Origin: Achatina immaculata
Lineage: Eukaryota; Mollusca; Gastropoda; Stylommatophora; Achatinidae
NCBI GenBank assembly: GCA_009760885.1
Contig: CM019700.1
Location: 5,360,488 to 5,424,487, forward strand
DNA length: 64,000 nt
Reading direction: 5' to 3'
The notes below the pieces were generated by a model. That model did no database searches and was not told the origin of the DNA. It saw only the letters and a list, made by a program, of their open reading frames with translations. Each line of letters begins with the position of its first letter. The first letter of the stretch is position 1. Position numbers and translations under genes: made by a program. Below are positions 1 to 10,320 of the stretch, one piece after another.

Positions 1-299
1 CCTCTCACCCAGCGGGGATATACTGATATCTAAAACACGTAGAGGTCTTCCGGTGAGAACGTCCAACTCTAGACTAAACTGGTGCAACGAAAACCACGGT
101 GTCATGCAATCCCGCTTCTGATACCCACCAAGAATACAGGCTCAAGCCCTGAGATACTCTGAACCTCATGTGGTCCTCTCGGGGATCTCGTGTGGTCCTT
201 TCAGGGACCACAGGATTTAACGAGGACCACAGATGTAAATTCAGTAGGATCACAGGGCGGTCTTGGTGGTAGAAGCGAACAAAGAAGAAGAAGAAGATG
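1..299 (+). repeat. Dispersed repeat family R, GAA-tailed (3' part)
   Basis: This is a non-coding dispersed repeat, also seen at 43830-45122, 56030-56765, 39430-39575 and, degraded, near 9780-9885. It contains the TCTCACC...GGTGAGA block, a perfect 8-bp hairpin (191-198 with 205-212) and ends in a GAA-rich tail. The tail suggests retroposition; no coding capacity is visible. The class is unknown. Confidence 0.65.
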
Positions 300-334
300 G
301 ATCTAAAAATGAAAAAGTAGCACATTTCTAGTAG

Positions 335-680
335 GTAGGTAAATTCCCATTTTCATGCCATTAAGGCATTTTGGGGAATACGGTGTTAGGCCCATATTTT
401 CAATGACCTTTGGCACATGAAAGTGTGATGTGGTCATCAGTATCGCGCCTGGCTGCTTTACCTTCCCAGATTTCTCTGGTACCCATTTTTAGAGGCTGGA
501 ATTCAAGAATGGACAAAACATGACAGGGTAATGTGGCTAGTATCATGTATGAATGTCTCTTCCTTTCCAGTTCCTGATGGTGTCAGGTACCTGTTTCCAT
601 AGATTGGTAACTGGGGTATCTCAAGCTTAATTTGAACCACTGACCTCATTGTGAGAGGAGCACATTAAACATTACATCAC
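335..680 (-). mobile_element. SINE copy (tRNA-derived), reverse orientation
   Basis: The stretch 340-497 is the reverse complement of the SINE body at 28302-28470 (shared blocks around the 'aatacggtgttaggccc' and 'tctctggtaccca' motifs). Near 640 the reverse strand reads GGTTCAAAT, a B-box-like Pol III element. Two overlapping copies rather than one are possible. Confidence 0.6.
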
Positions 681-925
681 ACTGTCCTTGGTTGTCAGTC
701 TGCTAAGCAATCACTGCCCAGTATGCCCTGTGGTCTGCCTTTGTATTGTGCCCCACTTGTTCTGTAGCATACTCATTTCCGCTTCTACAGTTTTCCGCCA
801 GGTAGTCTTTGAACTTTCAACGTATTAAATATATATTAAAAAAATATATACATTGTGACACCAGGAAGGAAGTTAGAATTGCAAAAGCAGCATTATCCTT
901 CAAAAAAACAACAACCTGTCTCATG
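681..925. other. Intergenic stretch, nothing recognised
   Basis: No coding exon or clear repeat was recognised here. Part (700-800) resembles 38950-39110 (Cys/Thr-rich reading with 'ttctccgccaggta'-like text), so an old dispersed repeat is likely. Confidence 0.3.
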
Positions 926-929
926 GGCG

Positions 930-1200
930 ATCAGAAAAAGAAGATGAACATATGTAGGCCATGTGATGAGAAGAAACAATCAGAGAATACCAAAACAAGC
1001 TATCAGGTGGAGCACAACAGGCTGAAGAAAAAGAGGTCGACTGCATGAAACTCTAAAGAGGACATTGTTAAGAGAAGCCAGTTTAGTGGGCATAAAATCC
1101 CTTGATGAGGTTGAAAGACTCGCCGAAAACAGGAAAACTTGGCAAACAACTATGCAAGCCCTATGTGACATTTAACGGCACGGAAAGGATGTAAGCTGTA
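930..1200 (+). mobile_element. LINE family B, 3' end fragment
   Basis: The plus-strand translation matches the C-terminal region of LINE family B seen complete on the minus strand at 53282-53557 (blocks [12 protein letters not shown] and ALCD, followed by the 3' end 'ttaacggcacgg-aaggat'). The copy is frameshifted and 5'-truncated, a normal outcome of target-primed reverse transcription. Confidence 0.65.
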
Positions 1201-1304
1201 AGATAAATGTGCTCGATAAGTAGAGTAAACATTTGTGATCTTGCTTCTGTGTTTCTTGTGATCCTTGGTTTTACTAATCTCAGATCTTTTGCTTTTCCAC
1301 TGTT

Positions 1305-1405
1305 GTTTGTATAGCCTGCTAAGATATTTTCCTGTGTTGTTTATATAGCCTGCTAAGATATTTTCCTGTGTTGTTTGTATAGCCTGCTAAGATATTTTCA
1401 GTGAT
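1305..1405. repeat. 34-bp tandem repeat, about 3 copies
   Basis: Three near-perfect copies of a unit containing 'atagcctgctaagatatttt' lie head to tail. The array is too short to say more. Confidence 0.85.
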
Positions 1406-1424
1406 TGTCACTTCTCCTACTTCT

Positions 1425-1650
1425 GTCAGGAGCCTGGGTGGAAAGTGGTTGAGCACAAGTCTCTTATTGTGAAGGTCAGTGGTTTGAATCTGACATAAGG
1501 GACCTCAGTCACCCAGTTGTAGAAATGGGTACCTGACTTCTTGTAGAGCTATGGAAGAAAAGGTGACCAGGCATGATGCTGACCATATGACTCTTTAGTG
1601 CATCAACAGGTCAAGGAAAGTATGGACATTAACATCATATCCCCTATGTG
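1425..1650 (+). mobile_element. SINE copy, tRNA-derived
   Basis: This is a plus-strand relative of the reverse copy at 45440-45700: both share the block reading 'cacccagttgtagaaa' and the following GGTACCTGA text. A B-box-like GGTTTGAAT lies near 1480. The 3' part ('tatggacattaacatcatat') recurs near 40210. Confidence 0.6.
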
Positions 1651-1955
1651 CCTCCGTGGTATTATAGAGTAAATGTACCTCAGTGGTATTATAGGGTAAA
1701 TGTACCTCCATGATATTATAGGGTAAATGTGCCTCCATGGTATTATAGGATAAATATGCCTCTGTGGTATTTATTATAGGATAAATGTGCCTCTGTGGTA
1801 TTATAGGGTAAATGTGCCTCCGTGGTATTATAGGGTAAATGTGCCTCCATGGTATTATAGGGTAAATGTGCCTCCGTGGTATTATAGGGTAAATGTGCCT
1901 CCATTGTATTATAGGCTAAATATGCCTCCATGGTATTACAGGGTAACCTTTACTC
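1650..1955. repeat. 27-bp minisatellite, about 11 copies
   Basis: Units of 27 bp (core 'ggtattatagggtaaatgtg') run head to tail. Because 27 is a multiple of three the array is open on both strands, which gives spurious ORFs; it is not a gene. It directly follows the SINE, whose last bases ('tgtgcctccgtggtatt') look like the seed. Confidence 0.9.
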
Positions 1956-2059
1956 ATCCACTTACTTCTGTCTCCTCATGCTGAAATAAATTTAATTGTC
2001 TTTTCCTCGTCATTTTAATTGTTTTCCAACTTCTCCTAGAATCTCTTCAGTTGCTTTCC

Positions 2060-2520
2060 TGGCCATCTCAGATGCACATGTGTATTTTAAGAAAATAACT
2101 AGGGGTCTTCAGACTCTCTCTCTCTCCTACAACTACAAATTTTCCCAACATCTATTTGATGTCGACTACATGCCTCTATAAATCATAAAACTTAAAAGTT
2201 ATTTTAGACTGCTCTTACAGACACCGAATACAGTTAATTGTTTATTCTGAATAATCCTGAAATTGTTGTTAATAGATAGTCATTTATATATGTATGTAGT
2301 TACTTCTGTACTGAGTGGGTGGATAAGAGCAAAATGTAAATGTTATATTTTATTTTATGTCTCTTAGCTTCAATGTTAATGATGTTTGTTACATGAACAG
2401 CTTATTTGTAGAATGTCTGGAATAGAGTGAAAGATGTATGATAAAGGGCAGAATGTCAGATGGGCCTGTGTGCCCAATTCTTAACCCTTTTGAAATAAAG
2501 ATCAATCAATCAATCAATCT
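2060..2520 (+). mobile_element. LINE (Jockey/CR1-like) 3' end with ATCA tail
   Basis: The short reading FSQHLFDVDYMP matches [12 protein letters not shown] of the longer copy at 17680-18405, and both share a 3' end reading 'gggcagaatgt-agatgggcctg' and 'cccaattcttaaccctttt'. The copy ends in 'aataaag' followed by (ATCA)n, a typical LINE tail. Confidence 0.6.
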
Positions 2521-2790
2521 GGTCCATGTCAGTCAGACGTTGGTCGTCATTGATTTCTACAACCACCTATCCGTCGCTCTTTTCTATAAGCTGCGTTTTG
2601 GACTGTGCTCTGTGCCACTCTTTTAGTCCAAGTATCTTGTTTCTTTGTCTTCCTCTGTTCTTTCCCCCCACCCACAGTTTTCCTGTTGTTGCTAAGTGCT
2701 TCAGTCAGCTTCTTCTTAAAACATGTCCTACAAATCTGGTCTGTTGTGTTCTGAATTTTCCCATAATTTCTCTTTGCTTTATTTTATTTT
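2520..2790 (-). mobile_element. LINE family D, 3' fragment
   Basis: This is the reverse complement of sequence similar to 31440-31690 (C-terminal LINE text of the type [12 protein letters not shown]...). It is truncated and frameshifted. Confidence 0.6.
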
Positions 2791-2967
2791 TTTTTTCAAA
2801 CAATTATGGAGAAAAAAAAAATGGTTAAATTAAAAAAAAAATCACTAGCTTCAATTATGCAGTCTAAAATCACAAGCTAGAATATTCATGATATCCCAAC
2901 ATTGCATACACAATGACAGTTAGCAATGGCAACAATAAAAAAAGAACATTTAATCATGTTTAGATCG

Positions 2968-3062
2968 TGTCTAAGAGCAGAAAAAAAAAGCAAAGGACAG
3001 GCATTTGTGGAAAACCCTTGCGGAAGCCCCCATGTGCCCTGGGCACTTAAGGTTCAGAGAGG
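2968..3062 (+). mobile_element. LINE family A, extreme 3' end
   Basis: The block 'aaaggacaggcatttgtgga' through 'gccctgggcacttaaggttc' is the 3' terminus of family A, found reversed at 25850, 33240 and 51875. Only about 95 bp remain. Confidence 0.8.
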
Positions 3063-3074
3063 GAGAAAGATCAT

Positions 3075-3250
3075 GTCTAAAGACACCGCAGACCCACCTG
3101 TATAAAAGATTAAAAATAGGAAACAGTCCAGCTTGTCTGTGGAGTGAATCATAAACAACAGAGGAACATATCCTGGAAGATTGCAGATGGTATGAGGAAG
3201 CTGAGGAACAGCTGCAGTTGTCGGCAGTTTCAACGACAGAAAAGATATAT
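3075..3250 (+). mobile_element. Probable LINE family Z 3' remnant
   Basis: The reading EEHILEDCRWYEEAEE (about 3160-3205) resembles the EHILQE-P block at the C-terminus of a LINE seen reversed at 59535-59960. The frame is broken several times. Assignment rests on one short block. Confidence 0.4.
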
Positions 3251-3429
3251 GGAGATGCCATATCCCTGGAAACAACAGCAAACTTTATATATAAGGTCAA
3301 AGTCAACATCTGGAAAAAAAAATTGAAGAAGAATTAATATTTTAATTAATAAGAGCAAAGATAACTGAACTTGGAAGACAGCATTCATTATCATCAAAAC
3401 TGGCAATCTATTTTGGATGAAGATGCTGA

Positions 3430-3700
3430 TCTGCTATCTTAGTGAGAGATTAGAGAAATGACAACTGCAGTAAAACTGGTTGTAGTAATGAAGGTTGACA
3501 GAGGTGTTTAGTTTTTCATCTGTTTAGTTGTTTTTGTATGTGATCCTTGAAAAAAAGACATTTCCAAAATATTGGATTGTTGTATGTTATTCATTTATAC
3601 GTGCTTATCTTTCTTTCTGCCACTCTCATTCTTGCCCACTTTTCTCATTCTTTCTGTCCTTTTATAAAAGATAGAACCTCTGTCTACCCTGCTGCCTGAC
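3430..3700. repeat. Dispersed repeat shared with 6800-7020
   Basis: Both stretches share 'cttgaaaaaa', 'ccaaaatat', 'tcatttatac' and the pyrimidine-rich text with a run of TTCT/CTC, in the same order. The family is not recognised. Confidence 0.4.
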
Positions 3701-3779
3701 AGTACTTCTTGAAGCAGATTTCTGTGTTACGTGAGCCAAGTTAGTGAGATTGGAGCTGACTTGGTTTTTTTTTTTTTGG

Positions 3780-4340
3780 ATGCTTGCTTCTTAACAGTGT
3801 CTGTTTATCGAGTGCCATGCCTACTAAGTTGTTCTGGTGTCCTCTTTTCAATGCCTTTTTGCCAATCCATCCAGGACTCTTGGTCTACCTTGACCTCTTT
3901 TCCTGTCTTTAATGTTGTCATGATGTGTTCTAGTTTTGCCTTTTCTCATGACATGTCCTATAAATTTAGACTGCCTTTTCCAGACTGTTGTAATTATTTG
4001 TCTTCTTGAACCAGTCTCTTTCAAAATTTCTTCATGTGATTTTCTTGCCATCAAAAGTGTTATTAACATTGTTCAAAGAAATCACGTTTCGATTCTTCCA
4101 GTTGTTGCTGTATCTCTTTAGCAATACCAGACTTCACATCCATAGATAGAACAGCCTCTATGTAGCACTCTTTTCCTAACACTCACTGAGTGATTTGTTG
4201 CACAAAATATTATGCATCTTTACATTAGCTTGGGTTATTCTGCTCTTTATCTCCGTTAAGCATCTTCCATCTGATATCAGGATTGTTCTCAGATACTTGA
4301 ACATGTCTACCCGCTTCAATATCACTTTTCTAAAAACTAC
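3780..4340 (-). mobile_element. LINE family D, RT C-terminal fragment
   Basis: The minus strand reads VDMFKYLRTILISDGRC and then SKFIGHVMRKGKTRTHHD, matching the post-RT region of RTE-like LINEs (compare VDRFKYLGTIITTDGKC at 58040). Frameshifts are present. Confidence 0.65.
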
Positions 4341-4789
4341 AAGAACTACCGGATATAGTAGTAAAGGAAAGCGAAAAAAGGGGGTCTCTTAGCAATGGGC
4401 TCTGAGAATGAAAGAAAACAGTCTCCCCAGGAAGCTTGACCATTATACAGAACATAAAATGTTCCAGCTACCTTTTTTTTCTTTCCCAGCAGTTAAATAA
4501 AAAAAAGTTCAAAATGTTATCTTCTTTGCTCTTTGGGAAGTCCATTATTGCTCTGATCTCCTTTGGAAGGCTTAAGTCAGCACAGTGTTCATGTAGCACT
4601 GGCTAGAGCCTGATGAATGGAAGTGACAACAAGCTGGGGCAGAACCCACAACTATCATCCAGTAAGACACCTGACAGTAAGAGAAGATGTTTGTGAATTA
4701 CGTGGCTCGATGACTAATTTCTTTAGACATCCATCTTAACTCCCACACTTGCAGCTTCTCTTCTCAATTTATGAAGTTTTGTTTCAGTT
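4341..4789. other. Intron/intergenic stretch, nothing recognised
   Basis: I see no exon, RNA gene or clear repeat here. It presumably lies in the last intron of the phosphatase gene. Confidence 0.3.
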
Positions 4790-4955
4790 GACAGATTTCA
4801 TTCATTCATTCATTTGCATGTTCCTTGCAGAACTTTGCCTCCCTAACAGCTCTCCTGTAGGCCTCTCCGTTGTGAGCAAGATGGCCTGCTGCTGCTGCAT
4901 CCATTTACAGATCGTCAGCGATGTCTTGCAGCCATCTTCATTTTGGTAATCGACA
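4790..4955 (-). mobile_element. LINE family C, 3' fragment
   Basis: This is the reverse complement of the family C 3' end ('ttgtgagcaagatggcctgc', 'cattcatttgcatgttcctt'). The best copy is at 16640-17520. The (TGAA)n tail lies at the low-coordinate side. Confidence 0.75.
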
Positions 4956-5113
4956 GATTAATCCATTTATTTTAAAAGCAGCAGTTCAGATGAAACTGGC
5001 TGTAAAGGCAAAAGTGAAAAGAGATAAAGATTTATCAAATTTTCTGCAAGGTATTACTAGCATGCATCTTCACAGCATAATGTAAATAAAATTTTTCTTA
5101 ACTTTCCACGTAG

Positions 5114-5346
5114 ATGCAGCCAAAGAAAAGATCCAATCACAAATGACAGCCACCCAGGAAGCCGATGAAGAGTGTCTCTCACTTCCAGACTTTTCTGAAG
5201 GTACGGAAGCACCAGCAGCTGAAAGTGAACCAGGGAAAGAGCTGGCCAAATCGATGTCCGAGTACCTGACTCAAGCAGCGTTGCTGGCGGGGGCAAAAGA
5301 GAATGTCACTGTTATGGTGGTGTTGCTTCCTGCTTGTGGGATTTGA
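5114..5346 (+). CDS. PP2C-type Ser/Thr phosphatase, last exon (partial)
   Basis: This looks like the terminal coding exon of a PPM/PP2C metal-dependent protein phosphatase. A pyrimidine-rich acceptor ends in AG at 5113, and the frame then stays open for about 77 residues to TGA at 5344. The C-terminal block AGAKENVTVMVVLL matches the final beta-strand motif of PP2C enzymes (usually G-S-x-D-N-x-T-V). The Asp that ligates metal in that motif is Glu here, which is unusual. The acidic, Ser/Pro/Glu-rich insert before it is typical of loops between the last catalytic segments. No DGHG or DGLWD exon was found in 1-5100, so the upstream exons probably precede the window. The alternative is an isolated retained exon. 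The family call is an inference from one motif. Confidence 0.6.
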
Positions 5347-5522
5347 TTCAACGTTCGTGTGAAGATGTTCTTTAATGAATTGTTTAGTATAAAAGTATTA
5401 TAAATAATATTTTCCAATTTATAATCACCAGTTTGTTTCATTCCATGTAAATAATGTTTAGTTCATACAATAATGCATATTTGTTTCATTCCTTGTAAAT
5501 AATGTTTAGTTCATATAATAAA
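5347..5522 (+). terminator. Probable 3' UTR with AATAAA at 5517-5522
   Basis: A roughly 51-bp direct duplication ('tgtttcattcc-tgtaaataa', 'tgtttagttcata') follows the phosphatase stop codon. The second copy carries AATAAA where the first has AATAAT. This is the best candidate polyadenylation signal for the upstream exon. Confidence 0.5.
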
Positions 5523-5734
5523 GCATATTAGGGTTGGCAAACTATAACTGACCAAGACCTTACTCCACCTTCTAGTGATGCCCCTGGATACAGTCTGGAT
5601 GAGCAACTACGGATTGGATCTGGAAGGCAAATTGCATGACTAGTCCTATAAATATGTCAAATCAAAGTCAGATGAGTTGGGCTGCAAGGCATATAATGAT
5701 TACACAAAACTACCAACAAGGTGAAGATGACTGC

Positions 5735-5880
5735 AAGACATCGTTGATAATCTGCAAATGGATGCATCAGCAGCAGAGCATCTTGCTTACAACCGAGAGG
5801 CCTACAGGAGAGCTGTTAGGGAGGCAAAGTTCTGCAAGGGACATGCAAATGACTGGCTGACTGACCAATACCCTTTTGAG
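5735..5880 (+). mobile_element. LINE family C, 3' end
   Basis: This plus-strand copy carries 'gatgcatcagcagcag', 'aaccgagaggcctacagga' and 'ttctgcaagggacatgcaaa', then a CTGA-type tail. It matches the reversed copies at 4790, 9900, 16640 and 37200. Confidence 0.75.
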
Positions 5881-6799
5881 GGCAAATGCTGAGGAAGATT
5901 TATTCTGGTTTTTTTTTTTAAGTTTTAAACATGAAATGTAGGCTCAAGTGAAGTTCTCTATTGGTGGAACTAGCCTTTATAGATATCCTATTTTTCCTTC
6001 ATAAACTGACAGCCATGTGTGCTAGTAAAATCTGGTGTGCCTCACCCTGATAGTAGATATTCTCAATTTTCAGTCTGTTTTCTCTAGTGTGTCAGGTATC
6101 TACGTAGATCAGTTTGAGGATGCTAGTACCCAGGTTGAAAAAAAAAAAAAAGCAATTTATGGATGAAAGTGCAGGCCACCATCAGCCAGCCTGTTCATGT
6201 TCCCATGGTGGAGTTTACCGTGAAGCCTGGAAGGCATTTCTTGTCTAATGCGCATCTTAAGAAATTAAGATATGGACAGAAGCCTGCAAACTATCTTGTC
6301 TTGTATCTCCTTCGAGCTGGTGTTTCTTTGCAGCTGATACTGTGAAGGTATTGAGGCATAGCATCATGTTCCCTTGAAAATGGGTTATGGCAGCTATTTT
6401 TTTCAGTCCCTGGGTACAGTTAAAGCAGCGATGGAGACGTGGTGAACCCTACCCCATTAGCCAGGCCAGACCTGTTACTTGGAGGCATCATTGGAGAGGT
6501 CAGCAATGGATCGCTGATTGCCAAAATGGACAGCATTTTCGCTCCCCATCAAGCTTTGCAAATTGATGTTTATATTCTTCATTCATTATCTCTCTGCTTC
6601 CCCCCCGCCCCTGACACCTTCTCCTCTAGCGGCTATCGTGTTTCTGTTGCCTTTCCCTCCCCCTTCTACCATCTGTTTTCCTCGTCTCTCTCCACCTCTT
6701 CTTTACGATTGGCTCTATCGGCTTATCCTTTGTGTGGCCCAGTGTGGTCTCTATATCTTTTCTGGTGGACGCGCATTTCTGTCTTCTACTTCTAGAGGC
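5881..6799. other. Intergenic stretch, pyrimidine-rich 6540-6780
   Basis: No gene is recognised. A 177-codon open frame at 6518-7051 lies in a pyrimidine-rich strand, has no family resemblance and runs into the dispersed repeat at 6800-7020, so I do not call it. A stretch around 6440-6530 has a LINE-like look but is not assigned. Confidence 0.3.
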
Positions 6800-7020
6800 T
6801 ATATTAAGATAAGTTCTTCGTTTAGTTATTTGTATTTTGTCTCGTTTGTGCATGTAAGTCTTGAAAAAAGGCTCACACCAAAATATCAAATGTTTTATGT
6901 TTGTCATTTATACATTCTCATACTTTCTATTCATTTTTTCTCACTTTACTCACTCCCTCTGCCATTTTGTAAAACTACACCATACACCTCTATCTTCCCC
7001 TTTTACAGCAAGGCAGACAA
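6800..7020. repeat. Dispersed repeat shared with 3430-3700
   Basis: This is the second copy of the repeat described at 3430-3700. Shared landmarks occur in the same order on the plus strand. Confidence 0.4.
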
Positions 7021-7034
7021 GATTGTGACTTGTT

Positions 7035-8090
7035 ATCGTACTGGCTTTTGATGAGAAGAGAGTCAGCTGTAGTAAAAGAAGAGATGAGATGGCTAAAGAT
7101 GTGGAAATATGTATTGAAAAGCTGAAATCAAGAGAATTCTCAATACAGATAGATGAATCACCTGTTCTAAATGAGATACTGAATTCAGTTATAAAATGTT
7201 ATCAACACAATCAAAGCTAATGCGAAATGTGAGCATCTCTTTGAACAACTCTGCAGGGATAAAAATGCTGTCAATATATGACTACTGCTTCAAAACGAGG
7301 TGAGACGGCTGTCACAGGGGAATTGCCTGAGAAAATTCATGGAACTATCTGATATTCTTAGTGAATTTTTTAATGATAAACATGAAATGAAACTTCTACA
7401 AACAGTTGATGGTCATTTGTGAGTTACTTGATAGAAATCTCTGAAAAACTGAATATGTTAAATATAAAGCAACTGAAAGGAGCAGATAAGACCCTTTTTG
7501 ATGCAAAGGCTAAGATATTTGGCTTCACTGCATTTCTGCAATTATGTCAAAAGAATGTTTCAGTCAAAAAAATTTGACCAATTTCATTGGCCAAATAAGC
7601 ATGTGGCAATTGCTGCTGTATTTGTTTTTCAGGAACATGAGCAAAATGTCCCATGAAATCAGAAACTTTTGCATCATAAAAATGTTACACTTTCGTCAAC
7701 ACATTAAATAAGCAATACCAGAACAATAAGAGCTAGTCGAGTGTCTTTAAATGTCATATTCGTTTTTCTCACATTGAAATTGACAATTTTAAAGTTGGAA
7801 ACTTTTTGTGGGTTACCTGATTTAAAAGAAACTGATTTCCCTTCCTGGATAGCTCAGCCAATGCTAGTGGACTTAACTGTTGTGGCCACGCAGTATCAAG
7901 AAGAAATCTCAGAAATATTAAAACTTCATTCAGCATGCAAGGAACAATGGCACGCTTTGTGACAAGATGGAAACGAAATACCCAGATTCAACTAGTTTTG
8001 TAAGAAAATGGCCACTGCCCTTCCCATCATCATATTTAGCCAAATATAGCTCTAGTGCTGTAAATGACTTGTTACCAAAAAAAAAATTGT
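7035..8090 (+). pseudogene. Decayed hAT-type transposase (SCAND3/ZBED-like)
   Basis: Reading across frameshifts and stops, the plus strand gives DVEICIEKLKSREFSIQIDE (about 7095-7155), resembling the 'SIQLDES' block of hAT transposases. Next come INTIKANAKCEHLFEQLC and NEVRRLSQGNCLRKFMEL (about 7200-7345), which match the conserved segment before the hATC region, and finally PLPFPSSYLAKYSSSAVNDL (about 8010-8070), the hATC dimerisation block near the C-terminus. At least five stops or frame changes break it, including TGA near 7280 and 7435. Terminal inverted repeats were not found. This family is the source of several host genes, but this copy is clearly inactive. The identification is by family motif memory, in the right order. 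Confidence 0.72.
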
Positions 8091-8260
8091 CTGGATCTCC
8101 ATCCATGCCTTCTTTACCCCTATCTGGAGCATAGGCCATCAACAAGGGTTCTCCAGTTATTTCTGCCCTGAGCTGCTTCTTCTATCTGCCTCCATGTGTA
8201 GTCCCTCTTTTCTATCTCTGCTTGGAGACCCTTTCACCAGGGGATTCCAGGTGAGAGCCT
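8090..8260 (-). mobile_element. RTE-like LINE 3' end fragment
   Basis: The minus strand reads RQIEEAAQGRNNWRTLVDGLCS, the usual C-terminal tail of RTE-type ORFs (A-Q-x-R-x-x-W-R). It abuts the hAT pseudogene. Confidence 0.6.
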
Positions 8261-9690
8261 GTCTGGTTATGTTAGTGGTATGTATGAATATCACAAACAC
8301 TGAACTACATGCAGACAGTCACTGAAATTAACTTGGTTAAGAAAAATAAAGGTCATTGCCAAAAAAAAAAACCAAGTCAGTATCAAATATAGTCTTTTAT
8401 TTTTGTTTTAGTACAAATATCTTTAATCTCATACAGTTTCTTAAAAGAGCAGTGAATCTTCGTGCTTTCAAACGTATTTTCAGCATCCAAAGCTTATATT
8501 AAATACTATTTTATAGCAGCAAAAACATCAAAATATAAAAATGTGCTGGTATTTTGTTTTCTTTTTTTTTTTTTTAAATCAGATCATCCTTGGCCAGTTT
8601 TGCAAAGAAGAAATATTGATAGCGCTCATTTTATCATCCAAAGAAATTATGATGACATTTCTGAAACTACAAAAACAACACTGAATGATGGGAATTTGCT
8701 CAGTTTTCCTCTTTGTGGCAATAAGTTCTGAATTAAAAGATAACGACATAGTATGTGGTCCACTTGAAACAGCTAAATTATAATATGGAAGTCCATTTCC
8801 ATGTCTGCTGGATAGTGGATCCATTTGTGGTGAAAACTGCTGACAGTGAAGTAATACCAACTATGGAGTGATATTAAGAGACCCAAGCAAGTTTAGATTT
8901 GGGTAAACACTGTAGTTTTTGTAAAGTTTCCACAGCTTTGGGAGAAGAGAACTAGTTTTTCACAAATAATGAGACCCAGTAGGTGGTTGGGAGCTGAAGG
9001 AAAAAAAAAAAAAAAGGCAAGGTCAAGATGGGGCCAGGGGTGACAAAAATGGTTGGGAACACTGCACTAAACTACCAAATCCAATATTTGGAATAAAGAT
9101 AATTGATTTTGGTTTATCCAACATTTACTACTTCACTCTCAGTTAACTGAATAGTTTTACTGGCAAGGTGATAGCGGAGAGGATGCTGGTTTTCATATGC
9201 ATGGGAGATTTTGGTATTTTTTACTATATGGCACGAACCACCTCATATGTTACTGTGTGCAATGACAAAAGTAGAAATTCCATACAAACATCAACATCAT
9301 AAAATATAATCACAAAAAGCAATATAGACTGGGTTTCACCGGTACCATGATGTAATTTTTACAGACACAAAACAGCCGCACGGCTGAAAAATGATGTCAT
9401 GAACACAGACTGGAAATTAAAATGTTAATAATATAATCATAGTGATTAGTAAAACGTAAGGAAAGACCAGTAATAACACAATAAAAAATAGTTACATTGT
9501 AAAAGAAAGAAAAACTCATAATTTCTGCAGTAAAATATATATACAAATATAAAAAAAAACAAACAAACAATCAATTTATTTTGCTGATGCAAAAAAAAAA
9601 AAAAAAAAATTCTCTCACACAGCCAGTTTCAATATGCCATGTACAAAATCTCAAAGAAAGATACTCAAAACAGAATCCTCTGTGTTCATG
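8261..9690. other. AT-rich intergenic stretch, nothing recognised
   Basis: Poly-A and poly-T runs and short spurious frames only. No exon with flanking splice sites or homology was seen. Confidence 0.3.
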
Positions 9691-9779
9691 AACTCTCTAT
9701 GGAACCTCATAGGTGAATTACCAATCAGATTAAGTTTGTGACTCGGGACTAAATGCTATACATACGTCAGGTCACAGAC

Positions 9780-9885
9780 ACTGAGACTACATCCTAAATG
9801 AGATCTATCTCGAGGATTACAGGAGTAAATTCAGTACCAGCACAAGGCGATCTTGGTGACAGAAGCATACGAAGAAAAAGATCAG
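9780..9885 (+). repeat. Degraded family R copy
   Basis: The text 'gtaaattcagta', 'cttggtgacagaagcata' and a final 'cgaagaaaaag' matches the 3' end of family R. Only the last 100 or so bases remain. Confidence 0.45.
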
Positions 9886-9899
9886 GTCACAGACAAGTA

Positions 9900-10005
9900 T
9901 CACTCATTCATTTGCATGTCCCTTGTGGAACTTTGCCTCCCTAACAGCTCTCCTGCAGGCCTCTCGGTTGTGAGCAAGATGGCCTGCTGCTGATGCATCC
10001 CAGTC
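9900..10005 (-). mobile_element. LINE family C, 3' fragment
   Basis: This is the reversed family C end ('cattcatttgcatgtccctt', 'gagcaagatggcctgctgct'). Confidence 0.7.
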
Positions 10006-10069
10006 AAATATATGTTGGAATATTTCTGCTTCACATTTTATGATCCTTTATATTTCTAATGAGATTTGT

Positions 10070-10320
10070 TCCCCTTCCACGCTGCTGGCAAGATTCTTCA
10101 GCTGCTGCACGTGGAGTGAAATTCCTCCCGGCTAATGACGAAAAATGCGATTAGGGTTGTTGCACGGCACCATTGTGAAAAGGTAATGGAAAAGATTAAG
10201 TGAAGTTTAATCGATATGGCCAGTAATCTTGCGGTGAGGGGGAAAAACCAATATTGTTTGCCAACATTTACAGATACAATGTCATCAATGTTCCCTCTTA
10301 GGTTAGTATGCAAAAATTTT
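10070..10320 (+). repeat. Dispersed repeat related to 43830-44240
   Basis: Shared landmarks are 'ctggcaagattcttcagctg', 'gcgtggagtgaa-ctcctccc', 'gtgaaaaggt' and the 'aatcg-tatg-ccagta' block. It is part of the same composite repeat as family R. Confidence 0.5.

Noticed and set aside
6518..7051. 177-codon plus frame as a small membrane protein
   Set aside because: It sits in pyrimidine-rich DNA, runs through a dispersed repeat shared with 3430-3700, and has no recognisable homology.
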